In this document: piece by piece, positions 23,601 to 35,600 of the stretch | How positions within the stretch are numbered: position 1 is the first letter of the stretch | Layout of the letters: each line of letters begins with the position of its first letter | Source of the DNA: Mytilus edulis | Taxonomy: Eukaryota; Mollusca; Bivalvia; Mytilida; Mytilidae | Reading direction: 5' to 3' | NCBI RefSeq assembly: GCF_963676685.1 | Contig: NC_092353.1 | Span: 5,422,207-5,486,206, forward strand | Length of the DNA: 64,000 nt | Made by a program: the position numbers and the translations under genes | Notes under the pieces: model-generated | Told to the model about the DNA's origin: nothing | The model's database searches: none | The model's input: only the letters and a program-made list of their open reading frames with translations

Positions 23601-26600
23601 AATGGGGATCTCTATCTTCAGTACACGTGCAAAAATAAATTTCAGTATGGATCTGAATGTGATATAAAATGCAAAGGGAGTTATCCTTTAGTTGGAAATG
23701 CAAAGATGACTTGTAGAAAGAACGTGACATCTGGTGAACTTTATTGGGATTGGGGAAACCTAGGGAAACCGTATTGTAAACGTAAGTATATAATATGCAT
23801 ACTCTGTTACGAATGACCGCATATACTGGTTACTTACCGTCTATATATCTTGGACTATTATACTAATCCCAGGATATATCCACTTTTCTGTCCGTCCGCC
23901 CATTCATGTGATATTGGTCACATTATCAAGCTGAATATCAGATCTGAGGCTTCTTAGAATTTGACATTATTTTCAGATAGATCGCTATTTTACTTTTTGC
24001 TTACCTTATTCTAACAGGGGGTTATCATAAGTTGGCAATATCTCCAAGTGCAACTAGTTAATCAAATCATAACATCGACGCGATTTATTTATTTAGTCTT
24101 TTGCGCCTTTACGCTGATGCAGCAAGAAGCAACCACTAATCAATTCATCAATCATCTAATATCGATTAAAAGTTGGTTTTCCCGTTTAAATTAGTTTACA
24201 ACAGTTATTTTGAGGGCCCTTTATTAGCTTGATGTTTTGTCCGTGTTAAAGACTGTACTTTATACTTACTGTGACCTCTAATGATTTACTTTTACAATTT
24301 GGGACATGGATGGTGAGTGGTCTCATTGGCACATATACCACATCTTATATCTATATGTAAGCTTAAAACTTTCTTTTCAATATAATTTAATGGCAATATG
24401 CAGTAGAATTATGAAACGTCATATGTCATTTGCTGACATGACCATTCACATTCTATTTGGATTTACCTATTATAAATCAGTTTAAAATTTCTACTTTATA
24501 GAAAATAAATGTCCAGTACTCCAGCCACCAAAGAATGGAGCTTTAACGTGTGATAAGTGGATGTATGGTACACAGTGTGCTATGCAGTGTAATGGTAGAT
24601 ATGATATACCACTTGGTGTAGGGGGTATAGCAACATTTACAGGATTATTTACATGTTCTACCGTGGCTGGGAAATGGAGTCCATTACTGACAGTTCCCGG
24701 ATGTACTTGTAAGTACAATATTCCGAAGGTTAAACTATCAATTAGATGTTGGATGTGTGCAGATTGACACTTTGAGACTTATAAACATTTTTTTTTATTA
24801 TTAGTTATTAGATTTATACTATCAGTCAGTTCTTGCGAGAACCCTTAGATATGTACTTAGAGTTTATCTTGTTGTGAGGGATGATTAATTCCCTGCCACG
24901 TACGGTCTGTGTTTATGTTACTTGTTTTTTGTACTTTGTACCGATCTAATGAGTTATTTTTTTATAATTTGTTCATTTGTTGTACTGTTACACCACTTTT
25001 CAAAGTTAGGTGAGGGTAAGGCGCCCGCTAACATGTTTAACCCCGCCACATTGTGTATATATGTGATAGTCCGATATTCGGAGCCTGTAATTTAGTGGTT
25101 GTTGATGTATATCATATTTGCATTTCGTTAATTGTTTATTTAAACATAAATCGGCCAGCCTGTGTTCTTGTTTGATTTCTTTTACGTTTGTCATTTTGGG
25201 GCCTCATGTATATAGTTAACGACGACATGGGTTTTGCTCATTGCTGCAGGTCTTGCAGTAACGTTATTGATTTCTATGGTAGTGTGGTCTCAGGTGGAGA
25301 GTTGTCTCATTGGCAATTATACGACTTTTTATATTTGTATTTATGATAGTTGGTTAAAAAAACAGAATATCGCATGCATACATGATTCTGAACTTGCTCT
25401 ATCATTATTGTATAATACATCTAAACAACAGTTTGCTCTTTTATTGGAATTAAGAAAATGCCGTTAGTATGAAGTTTTAGACTTTTCATTCACTACTGTA
25501 ATTTCTTTACGAATGTGGTAAAACAAATTCATACACGTTCCTGATTGTTTACCATTTATATATACCGAATTACAAAACATGATGGTCTTTGTACAAAATA
25601 CCCATTTACAAGAAAGAGAATATTACATATTCAAACTGATTTTTTTTATATAGCTGGGCGTTGAGTAACAAGAATAATTATGATGAAACATGACACATTT
25701 CTGGAATTCATATGAATTATTTTGTATGTTCCAATTAATCAAATTAAAAAGAAGTAAAAGCTTTTTTTGTTAATAAATCATTGAAAATAGTGTTAAATCT
25801 TTTTTCTTTTTTTCTCTCTTTCAGCACGAAGAATTGGTAGACACCATCGTATACCTGGAGAACTGGTTTATAAAGGAGATTGTAACGATAAAGCAACACA
25901 AGATCAGATTAAACAAAACTTTGTCAATCTCATGCAAAAACTGGAATCTGACCCTGGTTTCAAAAGTGTTTGTCCGGACAAGATAACATGCAATGTCGAA
26001 AACGTAGAGGTGACATGTGGGACAACTAGAAAACGAAGACGAGCCAGAAGAGCATCGAATGATGAAATTTTTCTGACTTTTGCGTTCATTAGAAAATATG
26101 AACCATTTGGTAACGGTACAGTCAGTGCAATGAAACATGCAAACGAAAAATTTCAACTGGTCATTAATATAACTAGGAACATGATGAATCAAGGCGTGAT
26201 GGATGTACCAAATGCTCAAATAGATAGGACATCCTATCAGTTCGGCGATGTGGATATCGATTGTGGCCCAGGAAGATTTCCTAAATATTCTACACTTACA
26301 TGTGGTAAATGTGTTATCATTTTTACTTTTTGAATATGTTGTTCCTTTTCTAACTCAAATTCTGCACATTATAGCTACATGTTCCTAATTTCCTTAGATA
26401 TTAAATATGCCCGTACTAGAATTTGTATATCTGTGAGTCATTCAATTGATAGTGTGTGTCAACCAAATTTTAAAATGAGTAACATTTGTATCTTTAATAC
26501 TTATTTGTTTATGTTTAAAACAAGTATCATTAGGCTTTGAATATGTATACTGCTACTTTTAAAGTTTGTTTACTGTATTGAATGCTAGTAATCACTATGC

Positions 26601-29600
26601 GCTAAACCAAATAGTACAAATTATAGTACAATCTAGAAAACAATCATTTTTGATTTAATTTTAAGCCGCATGTGCTGGAGGATCCTATCTCGATCCAGAC
26701 GTAGGGGCGTGTCATAAGTGTCCAAGAGGGTTCTACAAAAGTGACATTGAAGCCGTTAATTGTACAGCATGTCCTCGTGGTATGTCTACAGAAGAGGAAG
26801 GCACAGAAATGGAGACAGAATGCAAAGGTTGGTACAACTAATTTTGATTATTAGATGAAACTAATGAAGAAAAGTTTTGTAATCGTGTGTTTTAAATGAT
26901 AGAAAGCCATATTAGAAATTACGTAAACACCACTTGCTGATTGTGTTGGTAAAAAGAAAGACGAAAACAAAATGAGAACACCGTGGCAAAAAACCGAAAA
27001 AAGGCAAATCACAATAAAGCAATAGGTTAAGCCCCTTAAATTTAGTTGCACTTGTATTTTGAATGTTATCCATAATGCATGTTTTTGTCTTAATGCAGAC
27101 GGAAACCAAAAAGTATAACTATATATTTAAAAGCTTTATAATTAAGATTACTGTTATAAGCATCAAGAAGGGCACTGACAACAAAAATGTGCTAAAAATA
27201 GGAAATGATTATGTTCTGTTTTGAAAGTAGAATAACGAAGCATCAACATTCATTTTGAAATTAACTGACGTCAGCCTTTTAAAAAGAGCTTTATATAACG
27301 GACAATATACATGACTGAACAAGTTCTGGCAGATCTTATATTTTGTGGGGTTCAATGGCTATGCATAGAGTATAGACAAGAGATAAGTGTATATACACCA
27401 GCCTAATTGAAGAGGTTATTATGCATTCAGATGTTTTACAGTTAGGTTTGTCGAAATAATAATGTCACTTCTCTTCTAATTCATTCTTCTCTATCTAGTG
27501 TCGTATTGTGTACATACATATACATTGATTTATCTTACTTTCCGGTTTTAACACAGGTATTTGAACATTTGTATATTACAGATATATGTCCGTCTGGTTT
27601 CAATTCTGCTAACGGACTCGAACCATGCACACCATGTCTAGTAGGTTTTTATTCATCTACAAAAATGTCAACAAGTTGTGACAGCTGCGATGAACACCAA
27701 CTGACGAAAAGTTCAGGCAGCTCGCATGCATCAGATTGTATTGGTAAGTAAAAAATAGAACGTAAATTATATTCATATATACATGCAGATTAAAACAGAC
27801 CAATACATGGTCTTTTCCATATCGGCGTGTGTATCATCCCGTTACGTTAGTGAAGGGCTGCTATTGGTCGAGGTATGATAATCGATCCAATACGGAAAAC
27901 GAAATTCAAAAATCTTTGTATCATATACTTCCCGACCACGTGACGACACGCAGAGCTGATATGTTTCCTCAGTTTGAATGTGAATTAATAATTTTCGATC
28001 TTTACATCTATAATGATAAAACTATCATATTAATGCTCAAATATGATGAATAAAAATACACTCTACAGTTTTAATAAAAAAAAAATTCTTTTAAAGATTA
28101 TGTGTTGTAGAGAAAGCTTAGAAACTCCCTAATTCAAAGTGGATCATATTTTTTTTACTATCGTTTTGCACCGCTTTTGTCGTGAATCCTATTCCAGTTA
28201 CTATTTCTGTATGTCTTTAAACGTTTGGACACGGGTGTTATCCTTATACACAGGTTGTGTATACGGTAATTATACTATATATATATATTTTCACGATTTT
28301 AAAGAACGAAAAGTATATGTGAATATTCTTAATAACTCAACTTAGGAACAGTATCAAATGTCTGTAAAACTTTGATCTCGTTTTTAGATTACGATTTGCT
28401 ACTCGAAGATGTTGATGTGTCTCTTAGTCTTAAAGGAAATATTATGACCATGCAGACGTTATCCGTGTCGCTGTGGTGTAAACTTATACATGATCATAGC
28501 AGATTGGAAATTGACATAGGCGGAAATGGTGGATTGCGTTTGATCATAGAGTCAAAAGTTGGCCTGATATATGCAGGGTGAGTTGATAACTCACGCACTA
28601 ACACACCTTTAATGTTTATGTCTGTTATGTATCAATGTTTTTTTCGCATTGAATATTCACATGAGACCTGATTCACTTTATAGCGTGATTGAAACATTGA
28701 TATTGCTTTAAACAAAAAACAGCTATAAAAGAGAACAGATCAATTATTTGATGTATTAATGCACCAACACAAAATTTCCATATCTAGATTAAACTCCGAT
28801 CTGATACTAATGATGTAATCCAATTTTTCTCTGTAAAACGATGAACATTCTTTATTTGATTTGTTTTATTTGAATGCTCCCATGGGAAATCTTAAGTGTT
28901 TTTCTCTGGAATCGTTAATTGCTCATTATAGATACTAGTATTTGATATTTTTAGACAAACCGTGTCAACTGGTGTTAGCATAGAAACAGAGACATGGGTA
29001 CACATTGCTGTAGTAATTGAATCTGCTGGGAACATAATTTTGTATAAAGATGGAAGTAACAAGCTTACCAGACATGTTTCACCAATACAAATAACTAAAC
29101 CAGCAGTTCATATCAAAAGCAGGGCAGGTATGTATACTTGCTTGTAATGTGTATACATATAGTATAAATTAAAAAGTAAATTTAATTTAAACGTTTTTAT
29201 AAATACAGTATAAACAACGGTATATTGATGGGTCTTCCAAGTGCTCAACGAAACCCCTTTCTAAATTATTAACATCTATTTTATCAGCAATCAAAAACGG
29301 GCTTCAAAGTTATTGTGAAACTGCCTATTCTAGAGGAGGCGTGAATCAGATGTGGATACTTAAAACTTCCAAAGATCTTTTAAAGTACATACAATTTAAC
29401 TCTCTTCCATCTTGTAACAATATTAAAACATTTGACTTTTCTACTCTTTACACAAGTATTCCACATTCCAAACTAAAAGACAAATTAAAAGAGTTGGTAT
29501 TACTTTGCTTCATAAAAAAGAATGGCCAACGTAGATACAAGTATCTTGTCTTAGGGAGTGATAAATCCTACTTTGCAAAGAAGCACTCCGATTCAAACAA

Positions 29601-32600
29601 AAAATTCTCTGAAACCGATATTATCAAGATGCTTGATTTCTTGATTGACAACATATTTGTTACGTTCGGAGGACGTGTTTTTCAACAGACTGTCGGCATC
29701 CCAATGGGAACAAACTGTGCCCTCTACTTGCTGACTTGTTTCTTTATTATCATGAGGCTGACTTCATGCAGGAACTTCTTAGGAAGAAGGATAAGAAGTT
29801 AGCAATATCCTTTAACTCTACTTTCCGCTTTTAGATGACGTTCTTTCACTAAACAATTCAAAATTTGGTGACTATGTGGAACGCATCTATCCCATCGAAT
29901 TGGAGATAAGGGATACTACAGATACAGTTAAGTCTGCTTCATATCTTGACTTACATCTAGAAATTGACAATGAGGGTCGGTTGAAGACAAAACTTTACGA
30001 CAAAAGAGATGATTTCAGCTTTCCAATTGTGAACTTTCCATTTCTAAGTAGCAACATTACAGCAGCACCTGCATACGGGGTACATATCTCCCAATTGATA
30101 CGATATTCCCGTGCTTGCATTTCCTATCACGATTTTCTTGATAGAGGGTTACTGCTCACAAGGAAGCTATTAAACCAATAGTTCCAAATGGTGAAGTTGA
30201 AATCATCCCTTCGGAAATTTTACGTACGTCATCACGAGTTGGTTGACAGTTATCATGGTTATGGAATAACCGTTTCACAAATGATATCGGATATGTTCAT
30301 TACGTCGTAACTACAATCCCCTTCCCTTTCATGAATTTGACCTACCGAATTAGACTATTTACCGGATTTGAAATCACATAAGCAACACGACGGGTGCTGC
30401 ATGTGGAGCAGGATCTGCTTACCCTTCCGGAGCACCTGAGATCCCCCCTGGTTTTTGGTGGGGTTCGTGTTGTTTATTCTTGGTTTTCTGTGTTGTGTCA
30501 TGTGTACTATTGTTTTTCTGTTTGTCGTTTTCATTTTTTTTAGCCATGGCGTTGTCAGTTTGTTTTAGATTTATGAGTTTGACTGTCCCTTTGGTATCAT
30601 TCGTCCCTCTTTTATATGTACTTATGACATTGACAGAAAACAGTCACCCAGAGGTAAGATATTTCTCACAGTCATCGTTTAAGAGAAGACAACAAAACCA
30701 TGGCCATGCAAAAGTTTGTTTTAAAATTTCATAGTTTATAAGAAAAATAGTCCTATTGCACTTGTTTTAGAATTAAACATGGAAAAAGCATTTGTTCTTC
30801 ACTTTTAACGCAGATTGATAATACAGACAAGCTTTAAACATATATTACACCTTTTGACGTTTAAATACATGATATACTAGGGAATTGAATACTCCCCCCT
30901 CAAAACTTCTTTATATAGTCTTTTATTATCAATAACATACTACTAGTACACCGTTTTACGCCCCAACCTTAGATTGACAGAGAGCGGTAAACATTTCCTC
31001 AATACAATATTTTTGTTGTTTGTAGATATACTGGTATCAAGTTTAACTGTCATTGAAAAGGCGTTAGCATTAAATGAAGTAAAGCAGCTATCACAATCTT
31101 GTTCCACCACTGCGTCAAATAGTCTTCTAACAAGTAATGATTTATGGAAAAAAGATCAAAAGGCGTTTCAGATGATTATTCCAAGTGTCTGCGACGGTAG
31201 GTTTTAAAAATACTCCTCAGATAATATATTACTAAACTGCAAAATTTCAATAATTATACTTTATATATTAGTTATAAATCCTGCTGTTTCTATTAACTTT
31301 TAGCTTACATAGTGTAGTGACACAATTTATTACAACGTAGATTTCCAAATGTAGAAGTCCTGAATATTTATGTTAAATATTTCGCTGGATATTAGGGATG
31401 ATAATAAATCAATGTTTAAATAGGCTAGAGACACCAAAATAAAAAAAAGTAAGGTGTTATTAAAACAAAGGCAAATGTTTAAGGTGCAATATTTGACGTA
31501 AATATTTTAACATGAATTTCAAAGTGCATGGAATATATCTTTATTTATGAATTGAAAAGTGGTTAACAACGAAGAGGATAATGCATGTTCAATCTCCTTT
31601 TTGACCTATAATGATATCATAGCTGAAACCTTTCGTACCGCATGTGGCGATGTGGTATCCGTTATTTTGAAAGGTAAAGAAAAAATATCACACTTGCTAT
31701 TGCAGAATATAATTTTAAGCTAACAATATTCAATACTCATAGTAATAACTATCATAATAAACACTATAATTACATATATATATATAAATATTTATTTCTA
31801 GCTGTTGATGAATGTGCAGCCAATCCTTGTCATGGTCATATATGTCAAAACAAGATAAACGGATATACGTGTATATGTTCTGGTGGTTATACAGGACAAA
31901 CATGCCAAACTCAACCAGATTTCTGTAAAGGACATGAATGTGAAAATGGGGCAACATGTAGGAATGGTGCTTCTAACTACACTTGTGTTTGTCCGTCTCG
32001 ATTCAACGGAACGTTTTGTGAGATAGCACCAGGTTTGTATACATTATAACAAACATGTTGATTAGTTAGGAAGCTATTTACTGATCGTAAAAGCTGTATT
32101 GATAACTTATACAGTTTAATATTTGTATGCTGCCGACGTCACTATAGGGGGCAGTAAGTGCTGCCCTCATCCGCCCATTCTTACGTCAAATTGTACACCT
32201 TAAAATTGGTTTCCGTTCTCTAACTCATCCAAATGTTATGAAACATTTACATACTTTTAGATCAAGTTCAAATTTAAGTGACGTCAGTCACATTTAAAGT
32301 TCGTGAGTTATGCATCAGTATGACGTTATATAAGTGGGAACATCATTTGTGTCCCAATGACACATTTGCTTCTCCTCTTACTGATTCATTCTTTTATCGA
32401 TTATGCTACAAATATAACCATGTAGTACAAATCATACACCGCATACTTTTTTTGAACACATCACATTTAAATACGCTAAAATTTGATAGTTTTTGTTCCA
32501 TGGAAAATAATTCACCAGCATATTAAAAATTGTGTTTAAATGAACGAAATCATGCATGTTCAAGAGTTTTGTAATTACAGTAAATGGAGGTTGGACTGAT

Positions 32601-35600
32601 TGGAGTGAATGGTTACCCTGTTCAACGTCTTGTGGAGGCGGAGATCAGAACAGATATCGGTACTGTTCGAATCCAGTTCCAGGGCTAGGTGGTCATATAT
32701 GTGTTGGAAAATCTATGGAAAAGAAAGTTTGTAATACGATGACTTGTCCAAGTAAGATATCTGTACTGATACTTTGTTTACTTAATTTGGCATTTGACGT
32801 TATTACTTTGCCTTTCAATATATCCTAAATATTGTATGTCTTTCAAAACTAAGCGTGTTTTTTGTTATCATTATTAGACTCTTAATATATATCGCAGTTT
32901 CAATTTGCGTATGTTGTGTTGTGAATTTAGTTTCAAAGAGTTAATTTGAAGTTCAGCAATGTTCGAACTGCATTATCTAAATCAATAAAATATACGTACC
33001 TTTTTACAGAATGTCCAAATAAACCATCCGCCTATGGTGTTCATATGTCTTGTAATACCACTGGTGATACGACTACATGTTCAGCGGCTTGTAGACCAGG
33101 ACTTGCATTTGTACCTGGCAGAACAACACTGAAACAATACAAATGTGGACAATCAACTAATTATATATGGAATGGGCAGCCTCCATCTTGCTCAAGTAAT
33201 AGCTTTACAACGATTTATATAATATTCTACTCATACAAAAAGTACAGGTGACCATCTTAATTTTTAAACAAAAAGTCATGTAAATACTTGAAAAGACTAT
33301 CACTAACCTTACTACTACCGTCTCAATGCAATGAATTACAAACCTTTTTTTCCATCATAAATTGAAATATTTGTCATAATTAATGTCTCATAATTATATG
33401 TTCCAATTTACCAGAAAACACAAGATAGTTTAACATCAAAACAATCGAGTAATGTAGTATTTGAAACAAATCATAATCTTTTATTTTGTTGCGTTTTATT
33501 TCCCAAATCGACATTCTTCTGTGGTTCTCTGGTTTTGCCACTATGACAAGAAGAAATGTTCGAAGCGACCATACATGAAAACTTTAAACAAGAGCAGATT
33601 TGAAGAAAAGACTGTAGTTCAATGGAATGGGACATATCTGGACTAAGTCGTAGTACATTAGATAATAAAAACTAATCATACCTTTTATAATAGGAACTAT
33701 GTGTGTCTTTCTGTCCTATAGAATTACATGGACCAAGTACAATTATAACTCATTCAGCAATGACATACACAAACTTTCCATGCCACAAGGTTGAAGATGC
33801 TAAGACAGAAATATTGAAGAATGCAAAATCTGGACTTCAGTGTGTCATTAATAAAACATGTGAAATAAACGTTGAAATCAATGGTAAGTTTGTCTTTCAG
33901 AAAAATCTTCTCTATCCTCAACATACCAACAGTTAGTATAAATATAGCAGAAAACAAGAGATTAACATGATTTACAAGAGTCGATTCGTATCCGCAAACA
34001 TGGTATTGCAATACATTAAACAACTTTGGAAAAATAGCCTTAAACAATTGGAAATAGCATATGGAGAAACACATGGTATTTAGATGTTCTAGATGAGGAA
34101 CAAATTAAAAAAAATGTCATTTGGATGTTCTAAATGAGGAACTGATTAGAAACAAATAAACAAGGATTTATCAACACACAAAAACATACAAGTTTATACA
34201 GACAGCACATATATGTTGAAACATATTTATCTGTTATCAGGATGCAAAAGTACCAGTTTTTCTTAAGAGGCGAAGAATTTACCAAATGTTTACCAAATGT
34301 TTTATTTGAATCTAATAAAAATACACATGATTGAACGAAACAATTAGTTTATATATAAAAGTGTAGGGAGTTTACTATAATAATGTTTAGCTCAAGGTAA
34401 ATCGATCACTGTTCCCTTATTTTGGAAAATAATAATATGCTTATTTTTCATACATTTGCATAAAGTGGGAGAATGGATGTGGCGATATACAAGGGAACAA
34501 ATTACTCGAATATCAAATGTCTTAAAACCGTTATTAGAAATCCACTTAATAGTCCCTTGACAAAAAGCAAAAACTGGTTTTGTTCCTTTCTGCAATGATT
34601 AGACGATTAACGTAAAAGGAAAAAGAAAACGAGCATAATGTCAAACATACAATCAATGCTGACTGCTGTACCCAGTTTTGACATTTGTACCTTTTATGTC
34701 TGTTCGTTTTTTCAGTTATCAGTATAATGGAATTTTATGATACTGTCAAACCAGTGAGAGTTTCAGCTAGCTATAAAACCAAGTTAATTCCACCATTTTC
34801 TACTTAGGAAAATGCCTGTACCAAGTCAGGAAAATGACAGTTGTTGTCCATTCGTTTGATGTGCTTGAGCTTTTATTTTTTTGCCACTTGATAAGGGACT
34901 TTTGTTTTAATTTGTCTCGGATTTCAGTATTTTTGTGATATCACTTTTCAATATTTTGAAGGGTGCAACTCAAAACGTAAACGTAGTACAGGAGTGGATG
35001 CAGTAATTACTCTTACAATACCATTAGACAATGGAGACAATTTAGATTTGGAGAACTATACCTCTACAAAGAAACGTCAGTATTTTATAATGTGTTCATA
35101 AATATGCAAGTAGGTCATCAAGATGACTTCAAAAATATAGACAATGCATCCCTCTTTCATTTACGAGTGTTAAACAACAATGTAATGGGTTTACAGGGGC
35201 AATATATTAATCCGAAAATAAAACATAAGAAAAGATAAAGTAAATATTTTACTGTATTCCTCTTTAGACTGTACTCTAACAGCGTGTTTATGTAATTATA
35301 AACAAAAAAGTGGGTTATGCTATTGAAACCAAACCATTATTTGTAAAAAAAAAAACCAACATTCGATCATATAATCTAACTTAATACGCTTACGTCCAAG
35401 TATAAAACTTAACATTTCCTTAAAGCTTGATATATAACATTGAAAATTGTAATTTTCACAGTCAGTCCAGCCCTCCTAAATCTTGTAAAGGCCATAGCGG
35501 AATTGGAAAAATCTGCACAGGAAATCAACAAGACTGGCAAAGTTTTTGAACTCTCTGGTGTAAAAGTACAGTTTGATAAAGTGAAAGTTCAAACTTCAAG

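Noticed and set aside
25821..26219. Minus-strand 132-codon frame.
   Set aside because: Antisense shadow of exon 11, which has matching splice sites and conserved cysteines.
33754..34074. Minus-strand 106-codon frame.
   Set aside because: Overlaps exon 21 in antisense, no domain or splice support.
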